From contig ML679970.1 of assembly GCA_007922225.1 (NCBI GenBank), positions 39,043,460 through 39,107,459 on the forward strand: a DNA stretch of 64,000 nucleotides. Reading direction: 5' to 3'. How positions within the stretch are numbered: the first letter of the stretch is position 1; each line of letters opens with the position of its first letter. Below are positions 1 through 9,988 of the stretch, one piece after another. A program made the translations under genes and the position numbers. The notes beneath the pieces were generated by a model. It saw only the letters and a list, made by a program, of their open reading frames with translations. It did no database searches and was not told the origin of the DNA. The stretch is from Emydura subglobosa. Taxonomy: Eukaryota; Chordata; Testudines; Chelidae.

Positions 1-1310
1 TTCCTCACTCCTGGGAGGTGAGAGGCAGTTAAGTGGAAATCGTGCCTTACAGCAAAGTCCCACAGACGGGTAGCTTCCTCGCAGAGGGCCAAGGAGCGTG
101 CTCCTCCCTCCCTGTTTATGTAAAACATGGCTGTGGTGTTGTCCATCAGCACCTGCACCGCTCTGCCTGTCAGGAATCGGAGGAAAACCCTGCACGCTAG
201 GCGAATAGCCCTCAGCTCCTTCACGTTGATATGCAGGTGCCTCTCCTCACCCGACCAGAGCCCCTAGGTGCTTAGGTTGGCGCTGAAGTGGGTTCCCCAT
301 CCCACGTCCGTGTCGGAGATTAGGTGTCAGAGATTAGGGTGACTGACAGGACCAGTTCCCTGAATGGAACGCCTTTCAACACTGCCCTGGGAGACCTCCA
401 CCAGTCTAGGGAGGCTAGGATGGGCGGGGGAACTGTGACCACCCGATCCAGTGGGTGTCTGCTCGGCACGCATACCGAGGCCAACCATGCCTGAAGCAGT
501 CTGAGCCTCAGGCGAGCTAGTGTCACTACGTATGTGCAGGCTACCTTGTGGCCTAACAACTGTAAGCAGTGCCTGGCTGTTGTCGTGGGGCATTGGTGCA
601 GCTGGGAGATGTCAGAGACTATCGCCTCAAAACATGGCTGAGGCAGGAAGCTATGGCCTGGGAGGCATCCAGGGTGGCTCCAATTAATTTTATACGTTGC
701 ACTGTGGTTAGTGGGGACTTCGGCTTGTTTATGAGCAGTCCCAGCCTGCTGCACGTGACGCAAGTGAGGGTCACGCTCTCTTGCACTTCGGACCTGGACC
801 TGTCCCAATCAGCCAATTGTTCAGGTAAGGAAAGATTTGCACACCCTTTCGCCTCCAGTGGGCAGCCACTATTGCCATGCATTTGGTGAACACCCTTGGA
901 GCCGAAGATAGGTAAACTGGTAATGGGAGCCAGCCACCATGAAACGGAGGAAGTGCCTGTGGCTAAGGAGGATGGACACATGAAAGTATGCGTCCTTGAG
1001 GTCGAGAGTGGCATACCAGTCTCCTGGATCCAGGGAAGGGATTATGGAGGCTAGGGAAACCATGCGAAACCTGAGTCATTTGACATATTTGTTTAGACGA
1101 CGCAGATCTAATATGGGTCTCAGACCCCCCTTTGCCTTGGTGATGAGGAAGTACCTCGAATAGAATCCCTTCCCCCTTCTACCTTGAGGAACCATAACCA
1201 CCATTCCTATGTTAAGGAGGGTGTCGACCTCCTGCAAGAGGAGTTGCTCGTGAGAGGGGTCCCTGAAGAGGGACCAAGGAGGGGAGTTGTTGGGGGGGGG
1301 AGGGAGAGCG
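1..1310 (-). pseudogene. Reverse transcriptase/RNase H of DIRS A, broken
   Basis: Read on the minus strand, the open pieces 869-1063, 619-1014 and 320-808 together follow the order of a DIRS RT. A segment with LDPGDWYATLDLKDAYFHVS is palm motif A, containing the first catalytic Asp. Next comes HFLRFMVAGSHYQF, then the LGLLINKPKSPLT segment and the start of RNase H. Adjacent pieces are in different frames, so at least two indels have occurred. Where element B has a stop after HFL, element A retains Arg, so the two copies broke independently. RNase H continues past the left window edge. Confidence 0.75.
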
Positions 1311-1468
1311 GGTAGAGGGAAACTGTAGGGTGTAGCTCACTGAGACTATCCCGAGGACACAACGGTCCGACAATCTTTGCCCGTTCGGGATAAAAGGGCC
1401 TTAACCTCTTTAGGAAGGGGCGGGGTGGATCCAGGAGAGCAGTAGGGGCGATACCCTCGGGTGTACCA

Positions 1469-2330
1469 TTAAAACTGCCTCCGATTGCCCGATCCTCGGA
1501 GGGGGGAGGGGTCTGTGCTGGGGGGCTGATTTCGTCTTATAAACCTCCTATTTCTGTCCTTATTTCTGTAGGGTTGAAAGGGCCTAGGCGGAGGCCTTGG
1601 CTGTTGCTGCACCTGGAGCCATGACTGCCACCTGGAAGCCTGCAGCACGTACAGGCCCGGGGAGTGAAGCGTGGCCCTGGAGTCCTTCAGACCGTGCAGC
1701 TTCACATCGGTTTGAACGGAGAACAGGGCCTACCCATAGAAGGGGAGGTCCTGGATCGATTGCTGCACCTCCTGGGGCAGACCTGAGAATTGCAGCCATG
1801 AGCGCCTTTTCATGGAAATGGCGGAGGCTATGGCCCTACCCACTGAGTCAGCAGAATCACTGGATGTCTGGAGCGCCCTAGCCACTGTGATTCCTTCATC
1901 CAGGATGATGGTAAAGTCTGCGGTCTGGTCCTGGTGCAGGGCCTCAGCGAACTGCCTGAGGGAGTCCCACAAGTTAGAATTATATCTCCCCAGGAAGGCC
2001 TGATGGTTGGCAATCCTGAACTGCAGGGCTCCCATAGAATAAATTTTTCTCCCAAACAAATCCAGCTTTTTGTTGTCTTTGTTTTTGGGAGTGGAACCTG
2101 GCTGACATTGTCTGTCCCGCTGGTTGGCCGCATCTACCACCGGGGCTCCCAGGTCCGGGTGAGTGAACAAATACTCAAAACCTTCAGCCGGGACATAATA
2201 CTTTTTCTCTGCCACCCTTGATGTAGGTGTGACCGAGGAAGGGGTTTGCCACAGGGCCTTTAAAATTTTGAGGACCCTATCGTGTACAGGTAAGGCCACT
2301 CTCGCTGAGGCAGCTGCTGCCAGCACATTG
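1469..2330 (-). pseudogene. gag C-terminal core of DIRS A
   Basis: The 198-codon open frame at 1730-2326 carries the most conserved part of the Gag-like protein of these elements. In order these are KKYYVPAEGFEYLFTHP, VVDAANQRDRQ, KLDLFGRKIYS, FRIANHQAFLGRYN, and a Trp-Leu-Gln-x-Ser-Gly-Leu-Pro-Gln-Glu-Val-Gln block ending in QDLPF. The same blocks recur in element B (7227-7863) and, more decayed, in element C (15439-16120). A second open piece at 1469-1705 contains the downstream KLHGLKDSRATL block in another frame. The biochemical role is not established here; by position it is the nucleocapsid/structural protein. The frame is interrupted by indels. Confidence 0.75.
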
Positions 2331-2339
2331 AAGAGGGTA

Positions 2340-3400
2340 TTAATCGGCCTCCTCTAACTCCTTCACCTCCAGCCCCAGGTTAGAGGCCACCCTCTTGAGC
2401 AGCTCCTGGTGTGCCTGAAATTCTCCAGTGGCGCCATGTGGTCCCAGGAGACTGCCTCATCCAGTGAGGAGGAAGAGGACTGCCAAGGCATGTCCTGTGG
2501 ATGCTCCCCCACCTGACGTGCTCCCGTACAGCGTCCCTCCATGGGGTCCAACTCCTCGTCTGAGTAGCGTCCATGGGCCTTCTCCTGTGCCAGAGGCACA
2601 GACTGAAACCCTGACGACAGGATGGATTGGGGTCCAGGAACCATCTGCATGCCCAATGGGGCCCAATAAGGCCATTGCTGTGGCCATTGTCCCTGGGGCT
2701 GATTGCGCCACCTGCTGTGATGCCTTGTGGGGGCGTCTGGTGTCGCGACGACTGTCCCCCCTGTGGGACCCTGAGCCACGGGACCGGCGATGCCGTTCAC
2801 GTCCTTGGTCCCGGGTGCCCTTCCGTGTCGGGGACCATCCTCTCAACACCTCAGACCTGGAGGACGACGAGGGCAACCTCCATCACCGCAAGCGGTGCCG
2901 ATGGACGGAGATGCACTCTGAAAAGCTCGAGGTACTGGAGCGCCGTCTCGGTACCGATGACTTGCGACACCGCTTGCCCTTCGGTGACCGAGACCAGCGC
3001 CGCTCCAAACTCCACGGTGCCGAGCCGGACTCCGGCAACCAGGATCTGTGTCGTGGACTGCGTGGTGCCGGGTCTTCGGATGGTGACGGGGTTCTGCGCC
3101 GCCTCTGCACTGAGGTTACGCTCGGTGCCGAGGTGGAGCGGAACGGCTCGGACGCCGGGCAGAGCGCTGCCTCCACGAGCAGGGCTTTTAACCGGATCTC
3201 TCAGTCCTTCTGAGTCTGCAGTTTAAAAGCCTTGCATATCTTCCACTTGTCTTTCCTGTGCTCTTCCCCCAAGCACTTAAGGCACCAATCGTGGGGGTTG
3301 CTGAGCGGGAAGGCTTTCCCACAGGAGGCACACAGCTTAAATCCCAGCAACCGGGGCATAGCCCGGCTGCTCTAAGTCCACCCAAGGACTTGTTTATCTA
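2340..3400 (-). pseudogene. gag N-terminal, Arg/Ser-rich part of DIRS A
   Basis: Minus-strand frames 2457-2876 and 2883-3176 are unusually rich in Arg, Ser, Asp and Pro (for example RRRRTPSPSEDPAPRSPRHRS), resembling an RS or RD-rich low-complexity domain. Upstream (3188-3385) is the region that in elements B and D encodes a Cys/His-rich motif, here out of frame. The base composition is markedly GC- and CpG-rich compared with the AT-rich intron around it, which suggests a comparatively young insertion. Long open frames on the opposite strand (2428-3213) are treated as shadows. Confidence 0.6.
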
Positions 3401-3479
3401 ATTACACTTAGCAACACTTAACAACTACTTAAAACTAACCAAACTACTTTGAATAACAAACAGTTTAAACAAGGGGAAT

Positions 3480-3710
3480 GGTACTTGCAGAGAGCAAGGC
3501 TACTTCCAGCAACTGTCACGGGGGGAAAAGAAGGAACTGAGGGGGCGTAGGGCCACCAGTGCCTCATATACAGCGGCATGTGCATGGGAGTCCAGGGGGC
3601 ACCAGAGCCAACCCTACGGGACCTGCTAAAGGGAAAAAAGTTCCGGGAACCGTGCACAGTGGCATGCACTCACTTATAGCGTAATGGACATGAGCAAATC
3701 ACTCAAAGAA
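3480..3710 (-). repeat. 5' inverted terminal repeat of DIRS A
   Basis: Homologous to the right end of element B (9776-9988). Both contain the landmarks CCTCATATAC, CCAGGGGG, AAAAAAGTTCCGG, GTGCACRG and, at the outer edge, GGACATGAGCAAATCACTC (GGATATGAGCAAATCACTC in B). The outer edge is near 3705-3710. No target-site duplication is seen, as expected for recombinase-mediated insertion. Confidence 0.75.
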
Positions 3711-3761
3711 GAACTAATTATCCACCACCACCAGAGGTGGTCACCTAGGAACTTCACTGGA

Positions 3762-4073
3762 GAAAACAGGGTTACTTACCAGTAACTGTTGTTCTTCGAG
3801 ATGTGTTGCTCATATCCATTCCAATATAGGTGAATGCGTGCCCCGTGCACCGGTCTCCCAGAACTTTTTTCCCCTTAGCAAGCCCAGTAGGGCTGGCTTA
3901 GGCGCCCCCTGGAGTGCCACGCTTATGCCGCAGTATATGAGGCGCCGCCGGCCCTGCGGGCCCTCAGTCCCTTCTTTCTGTCGACTCCAACGGAGGGGAT
4001 GGCGGGTGGGTATGGAATGGATATGAGGAACATATCTTGAAGAACAGTTACTGGTAAGTAACCCTGTTTTCTA
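3762..4073 (-). repeat. Palindromic left (3') end of DIRS B containing the ITR
   Basis: Arms at about 3762-3824 and 4014-4073 are near-perfect reverse complements of about 60 bp; landmarks are AAAACAGGGTTACTTACC on the left and GGTAAGTAACCCTGTTTTC on the right. The roughly 190-bp spacer holds the left terminal repeat (CGTGCCCCGTGCAC, AACTTTTTTCCCCTTAGC, GCAGTATATGAGGCGCC). This matches the right end at 9776-9988 in reverse complement over about 150 bp. Both strands of the palindrome carry a GGTAAGT splice-donor-like sequence. Four further copies of this kind of end occur in the window (16452, 21733, 34712 and 55732). Confidence 0.82.
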
Positions 4074-4114
4074 CTTCGAGTGATTGCTCATATCCATTCC
4101 AATATAGGTGATTA
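4066..4114 (-). repeat. Internal complementary repeat of DIRS B
   Basis: TTCTACTTCGAGTGATTGC followed by TCATATCCATTCCAATATAG lies just inside the left palindrome. It is the reverse complement of the extreme right end (about 9950-9985), apart from one extra base. A sequence inside the left terminus complementary to the opposite end is the layout of the internal complementary region that DIRS elements use to complete their ends during replication. Confidence 0.6.
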
Positions 4115-5187
4115 AATAGCCATACCTTGGAGGTGGGTAGGAGTCATCGGCGAGCTGCCCTCATCAATATGGCCCTGCCGAAGCCCGCGTCCCCTCTCAC
4201 CTGCTGCACGACGGCATAGTGGGACGTGAAATGTGGACTGACGACCAGGTTGCTGCCTTGCAGATGTCCTGCAGGGGCACTCTTTCCAGAAAGGCCGCCG
4301 ATGAGGCCTGGGCTCTGGTTGAGTGCGCTGAAACAGCTCCTGGAAGCGGCACCTTTGCCTGCCCGTAGCAAGTCCTGACGCAGGCGGTGATCCAGGCGGA
4401 GATGCGTTGGGTGAGCCCTTCATCCGGTCGGCCATGGCCATGAACAGCTGCGTCGACTTCCGGATCAACCACGTCCGCTCGATGTAGTAGGCCAGCGTTC
4501 GTCTGACATCCAGCGAGTGCCATCTCCACTCCTCCTCCGAACCATGCAGTTTGGGAAAGAACACGGGGAGAAAGATATCCTGCTTATAATGAAACTGGGA
4601 CACCACCTTAGGCAGGAAGGCCAGGTGGGATCTCAGTCGCACCTCATCCTTATAGAAGACAGTGTAGGGTGGCTCCGAGGTTAAAGCCCTTATCTCAGAG
4701 ACCCTCCTAGCCGATGTAATGGCCACCAGGAAGGCTACCTTCCACAATAGGACAAGCAGCGGGCATGTAGCCATGGGCTGAAGGGGGGTCCCATCAAAGT
4801 GGCGAGAACCAGGTTCAGGTCCCAGGGAGGCACTGGATCACAGACCTGGGGGTATAACCTCTCTACCCCTTTAAAGAACCTGACTGACATGGGGTGTGAG
4901 AATAATGACCTCCCTTCCATCGGCTGGTGGAAGGCCAAGATGGCCACCTGGTGCACCTTCAGGGAGGCCAATGCTAGACCCTGAAGCTTCAGATGGAGCA
5001 GGTACTCCAAAATCGCCTGTATGGGTGAGCAGCTCGGTGGAATACCCCGGGACTCCGCCCAACAGGTAAAACGCTTCTATTTGGCATGGTAAACCACCTG
5101 AGTGGAAGGTTTTCTGCTGCCCAGCAGAATCTGTTGAACCTGCGCCAAGCAGGCTCTCTCTCCCTCCATCAGCCACAGAGTTTCCAT
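4112..5187 (-). pseudogene. Tyrosine recombinase of DIRS B, frameshifted
   Basis: The integrating enzyme of the element. The frame starts at an ATG (5187-5185) and runs METLWLMEGERACLAQVQQ, with GSRKPST following. It is broken by a stop near 5077, then resumes in other frames with the core-binding segment (EYLLHLKLQGLALAS, 4735-5010) and the catalytic domain. In 4112-4774 the sequence AITSARRVSEIRAL supplies the first catalytic Arg; in 4197-4529 HSTRAQ supplies the His-x-x-Arg box; in 4144-4371 HFTSHYAVV contains the likely catalytic Tyr. All the key residues are present, but they are spread over three frames, so the gene is dead. Its start overlaps the end of the RT/RNase H frame by 19 nt. 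Confidence 0.82.
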
Positions 5188-7007
5188 GCTGTCAGGTGGA
5201 GGGAGTCCAGGTCCGAGTGCAGCAGGCGACCCTGATCCTGGGAGAGCAGGTCGTAACACCTCGGGAGAGTCACTGGCAGGGCGATGGACAGGTCCAGCAA
5301 CATGCTGAACCACTGCTGTCTCGGCAAGGCTGGGGAGATCAGTATGACGTCTGCTTTGTCCCTCTTGATCTTCAAGAGGACCTTGGGCAGCAGCGGAATG
5401 GGGGGAAACGCATACATTAGGGTCCCCGTCCATTCTGTAAGGAATGCGTCGGAGATGGAGCCTGGCTCGCGACCCCCGAGTGAGCAGAACCTCGGGCACT
5501 TCCTGCTCCAGGACGACACGAACAGGTCCAGTTGGGGAACACCCCACTTGCGGAAAATAAAAGTCACCATCTCCAGGTGCAGTGACCAGTCGTGTCGGGG
5601 TAGAAATGACCTGCTGAGGCGGTCCACCTCGTCGTTCCTAACCCCGGGGAGGTGAGAGGCAGATAAGTGAAAGTCGCGCCTCACCGCAAGGTCCCAAAGT
5701 CGAATGACCTCCTGGCAAAAGGCTGAGGAGTGCGCTCCCCACTGCCTGTTCATATAAAACATGGCCGTTTTGTTGTCCATGAGGACCTGCACCATCCTGC
5801 CCCTCAGAAATCTGAGAAACACCTTGCAGGCCAAGCGGACTGCCCTGAGCTCCCGGACGTTAATGTGAAGACATCTCTCTGCTGCCAACCAGAGCCCCTG
5901 GGTGCTCAGGTCGCTGCTGATGTGGGCCCCCCATCCCACATCCGAGGCGTCTGTGATGAGGGTGACTGATGGGGCCAAGTCTCTGAATGGGACTCCCCTC
6001 AGTACTTCCCTGGGAGTCTTCCACCAGTTCAGGGAGGTCAGGACCTGTGGGTGAACCGTGACCACCCTGTTCAAGGAGTGTCTGGCTGGTGCGTATACCG
6101 AGGCTAACCATTCCTGGGGCAGCCTTACCTTGAGGCAAGCCAGCCTCACCACATACCTACAGGCCGCCATGTGTCCCAACAGTTGCAGGCAGTGCCTGGC
6201 TGTCCTCGTGGGGGATCTGTGGAGATGATCGATTATGGCCTCGAAGCGAGGCCGTGGGAGAAAGGCTCTGGCCTGAGTGGCATCCAGGGTGGCCCCGATA
6301 AAGTCTATGCACTGCACCGGGGTGAGAGTGGACTTCTGCTCGTTGATGAGCAACCCCAGTCTGGTGCATGTCGTGCAGGTGAGCTCCAGGCTGTTCCTCA
6401 CGTGGGCCCTGGACCTGCTCCGGATCAGTCAGTCGTCCAGGTATGGAAAGATCTGGACCCCTCTGCAGCGTAGGTGGGCCACCACCACTGCCATACATTT
6501 TGTGAAAACCCTGGGGGCAGACGAGAGGCCAAAGGGCAGGACCGAGAATTGGTAGTGGCAGCTAGCTACCACAAATCAGAGGAAGTGCCAGTGCCTGGGA
6601 AGGATGGAGATATGGAAATATGCGTCCTTTAAGTCGAGGGCGGCATACCAGTCCCCTGGATCCAGTGCGGGGATGATGAAGACTAGGGAAACCATACGGA
6701 ACCTGAGAAGTCTGATGAACTTGTTCAGACGGCGAAAATCTAATATGGGTGTCAGGCCCCCCTTTGCCTTGGGAATGAGGAAATACCTGGAGTAGAATCC
6801 CCTCCCTATTTCCTGTGGAGGGACTGCTTCCACAGCCCCGAGGAGGAGGAGGGAATTCACTTCCTGCAACAGGAGTTGCTCATGAGAGGGGTCCCTGAAG
6901 AGGGACTGGGTTGTTGGGGGAAGTCCGGGGGGAAGGCCATAAGATGAAGGGCGCAGCCCCTGAGGACTACACCGAGGACCTAACGGTCTGATGTAATCTT
7001 TTGCCAC
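5169..7007 (-). pseudogene. Reverse transcriptase/RNase H of DIRS B
   Basis: The open piece 6576-7007 carries the RT fingers and palm: FYSRYFLIPKAKGGL, ILDFRRLNKF and ALDLKDAYFHIS (motif A Asp). After a TGA following HFL, the same frame continues with LPFGLSSAPRVFTK and reaches YLDD (plus 6432-6443), the catalytic Asp pair. A TGA follows immediately at 6429-6431. From 6401 to 5169 the frame is open for 410 codons: the LGLLINEQKSTLTPVQ segment, then RNase H with acidic residues in LITDASDVGWGAH, INVRELRA, LMDNKTA and a final Asp in GVRNDEVDRLS. The tail (PQLDLFVSSWSRKCPRF, YAFPPIPLL, SPALPRQQWF) is typical of DIRS polyproteins between RNase H and recombinase and is often described as methyltransferase-like. 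The stops look like single transitions. Confidence 0.85.
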
Positions 7008-7226
7008 TCGGTGTAGTAAGGCCTGTGTCAGTGGAAAAATGGCAGGGGAACGGCATGGGTGCCACCATCGGGCGCACCATCAAAATTGTCTCTTATTATT
7101 TGGCCCCTTCGTTAGGCCCTGTTGGGCGGCCGCTGATGACCCCGATCGGTTGTGGCGGTTCGAGCCCCTATATCTATCCCGGCCCCTCCTGGGTTGAGCG
7201 GGCCTGGGCGGCAGCCTGGAGGCCAG

Positions 7227-9610
7227 CTAGGTCTGGCGTTGGGGCAGAGACTGACGCCTCAAGGCCTGTGGAGTATATAGCCCCAGGGATTTGAGGGTGG
7301 TCCTAGAGTCCTTCAGGGCGTGCAATTTTACATCAGTTTTGTCCGAAAATAAACCTGTCCCATCAAAGGGCAGGTCTTGGATGGATTGCTGGACTTCCTG
7401 TGTCAACCCTGAGGACTGCAGCCACAAACACCGCCGCATTGCAATAGCCAAAGCCATGGCTCTGCTGGCGGTGTCTGCTGTGTCGCTGGCAGTTTGTAGG
7501 GCAGCCCCTGCAACAGCAACGCCTTCTTCTAGGACCGTCGCAAGGTCCGCTGCTTGGTCCTGTGGCAGCCTCTCCGCGAACCTCCGCATGGAGGAATAGA
7601 GGTTTAGATTGTAACGGCTGAGGAGTGCCTGGTGGTTGGCGATCCTCAGCTGCAGGGCCACCGTCAAATAGACCTTCCGTCCAAATAGGTCCAGCTTTTT
7701 GCTTTCCTTGTTTTGGGGGAGTATTGCCCTGGGCGCCCTGCCTGTCCCGTTGGTTGGCCGCATCAACCACAAGGGTCCCAGGAGCAGGGTGGGTATAGAG
7801 GAACTCAAATCCCTCTGAGGGAACATAGTATTTTTTCCTCGGTGACCTTGGATGTGGGGGCAACTGAGGAAGGGGTTTGCCAGAGAGCCTTGGCCAGCTT
7901 CAAGACTCTCTGATGGACCGGCAGGGAGACACTCGATGGCCCTGCTGACCCAGCCACCCCAAAGAGGGAGTCCTCCTACTCAGAGAACTCTTTGAGCTCT
8001 AAGTTAAGATTACTTGCCACCCTCTTGAGGAGATCCTGGTGGGCCTTAAAGTCTGGCAGGGATGCCCTATGGTCCCTGGTGGCCACATCGTCAGGGGAAG
8101 AGGATTGCGGGAGGGGCCCCGTGGAGGGACCCTCCTCCGGGTCCGATTCCTCCTCCGAGAAATGGCCCTTGTCTGGTTGGTTCGGGGGGGGAGGGGGGGC
8201 GAAGGAGTGCCGGCTGGGCCACTGAAGACTGCACTGACACCATGCCCTGACCCATCTGTGCCCCCCTTAGCTCCCAGTACAGCCACGCCTGTGCCAGCAT
8301 CAGTGCTGACTGCGACACTTCCTGCAGGTGGGCGCAGGACCCCGATCCGCTAGAGCAGTGCCGGCGATGCTTATGGCTCCTCGATCTGCTCCAGGAAGAC
8401 GTCGACGAGAAGGAGGATCACCGGTGCCGACGCTTGTGGTATCGGCGGGGGGGCGAGCAGCTGGAGGAGTTAGAAAACTAACTCCATCTCGGCGCTGAGG
8501 TCTTATGTCAGCACTTCCCCCTTGGGGATTGGGAGCGGTGCTGGCCATGCCTTCTCGGTGCCGGTTCTAACTCTGATGATCGTGACTAGCGGAGTGGTGC
8601 AATGTCTCCGCTGGTGCCGAGGCACCGGAATCCGCGCCAGACTATAGTCCGGGGATCGGGACTGGTGCCGTTGTATCATCTTCTCTGGCACCGGGATCCG
8701 CACCGGAGATCTGGACCGGTGCCACATGCGTCATGCCAGCTCCTTTGGTGCTGGAATCCGTGCCGGGAAGCGTGCCGGGGATCAAGACCGGCGCCGCATC
8801 GGTGGACTCGGTGCTGGGGTGAGGGATCTGGAGCTGCACACTTTGCACAAGGCGGAACTGTATCGACGCCGCCTCAAGCGCGAACCTCTGGACCGCCCTC
8901 GGTGCCGCGGTGCAGAGGAGCTCGACAACCCATACTCGGCGCTAAGAGGGGAGCCCACACGCTCTACTCTCCGTGATCATCTGGGGGCAGACTTGGACTC
9001 CTGTCTCGACCACCCACCAGGGTCACCCAGCGTGGGTTTACCCCGAGACATCGGTCCCTGCACCCTCGGCCAAAGGGGGGGATGGAGGCGTGGGCATGCC
9101 CATGAGGGCGCGTGCTGCAGCGAATGCCTCCAGCATCAACGGTCCTTGCAGGGGCGCTCCCCCACCCCCAGAAGTCGGGGGACGCTCCCTGCGAGGAGAT
9201 GCAGGTGCTGGAGTAATCTCAACGGCACTTGGCTGATGCATCTCCTGACTCCCCCCAGGTCGGACAGGCGGTACGGGGGAGTCTTGGTGCGCGGTGTCCT
9301 GGCGCTTCTTTCTCTTCGGCACTGGAGCATGGCAATGGGTCGACACCGGTGCCAGTGGAGCGCTCCGCACCGAGGAGACGCTCGGTGCCGCAGGGGTATG
9401 TGCCGTTTCAGAGTCCGGTCAAAGCGCAGATTCCATCAGGATGGCCTTCAACCGCACGTCTCTCTCCTTTTGCGTACGTGGCTTGAAGGCCTTGCAGATT
9501 TTACATCTGTCCTTTCTATGCTGCTCTCCGAGGCAGCGGTCGTGAGGGTCACTCACGGGAAATGCCTTGCCGCAAGCGGCGCAGGATTTGAAGCTGGTTG
9601 AGCCAGGCAC
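7227..9610 (-). pseudogene. gag-like ORF of DIRS B
   Basis: The N-terminus is at 9610-9419 (MPGSTSFKSCAACGKAFPVS). It has a Cys/His cluster with two Cys-x2-Cys pairs, PHD.C and GEQHRKD, and looks like a zinc-binding motif; element D has the same cluster at 59462-59665. A Lys/Arg cluster (KRKKRQ) follows at about 9300, then long Pro/Ser/Gly-rich low complexity in shifting frames (9370-8300). The conserved core is at 7863-7227: KYYVPSEGFEFLYTHP, VVDAANQRDRQ, KLDLFGRKVY, RIANHQALLSRYN, QEVQQSIQDLPFDG. The core spans two overlapping frames, so there is at least one frameshift. By position this is the structural protein of the element. Confidence 0.75.
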
Positions 9611-9775
9611 GGCCCAACCTTAAGCCCTTGAGGGCTGTCTATCTAATCTAACTGAACACTTAACACCAGCACTAACAACTATGCTAACTTAACAACTATA
9701 CTTAACAGCTACTTATGCTAACAAACTACGATATAAAGCAATGTGGAGGCTACTTGCTAGAGCAAGAGGCAGACG

Positions 9776-9988
9776 TTCCAGCAACCGTCACGGGCGGAAA
9801 GGAGGAACTGGGGGCCTGCAGGGCCGGTGGCACCTCATATACCGTGGCATGAGCGCAGCACTCCAGGGGGTGCCTAAACCGGCCCTACGGGGCTTGCTAA
9901 GGAGAAAAAAGTTCCGGCAAACAGTGCACGGGGCGTGCACACACCTATATTGGAATGGATATGAGCAAATCACTCGAAGTAGAATTCT
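9776..9988 (-). repeat. Right (5') inverted terminal repeat of DIRS B
   Basis: Reverse complement of the 3834-3985 core of the left end, with about 15-20% mismatch by eye; shared blocks include TTAGCAAGCCC, CCCCCTGGAGTGC and TATATGAGG. The outer edge contains CACCTATATTGGAATGGATA and then GAGCAAATCACTCGAAGTAG, the complement of the internal repeat at 4066-4114. Because transcription of DIRS elements starts in this end, promoter function is likely but was not shown. Confidence 0.78.

Larger units (their letters stand above)
1..3710 (-). mobile_element. DIRS retrotransposon A (partial, 3' half off window)
   Basis: Tyrosine-recombinase retrotransposon of the DIRS order, coding on the minus strand. 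Its 5' inverted terminal repeat is near 3480-3710, followed towards lower coordinates by gag (about 3400-1469) and RT/RNase H (about 1310 to 1). Position 1 corresponds to about position 5633 of the neighbouring element B, so the recombinase and 3' end lie outside the window. Coding parts are broken by frameshifts and stops. Element A is clearly related to B at nucleotide level along its whole length, although the gag N-terminal region diverges strongly. It abuts B head-to-tail: A ends around 3710 and B begins around 3762, leaving only about 50 bp between them. Confidence 0.85.
3762..9988 (-). mobile_element. DIRS retrotransposon B, near full length
   Basis: About 6.2 kb, coding on the minus strand. 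Order from the 5' end (high coordinates): inverted terminal repeat (9776-9988), gag (about 9610-7227), RT (about 7007-6410), RNase H and linker domain (to 5169), tyrosine recombinase (5187 to about 4112), internal complementary repeat (4066-4114) and a palindromic left end (3762-4073). DIRS elements copy through RNA and integrate by a tyrosine recombinase instead of a DDE integrase, so they leave no target-site duplication. None is visible here: the flanks are TTCACTGG and TTCTAAAACG. Several nonsense changes and frameshifts make it inactive, but one 410-codon frame is intact and the gross structure is complete. Confidence 0.88.

Noticed and set aside
8726..9601. 291-codon open frame on the plus strand
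   Set aside because: It lies antisense to the gag-like region of DIRS B in CG-rich low-complexity sequence. Its translation has no recognisable domain, and open antisense frames are expected there. The same applies to 2428-3213 in element A.
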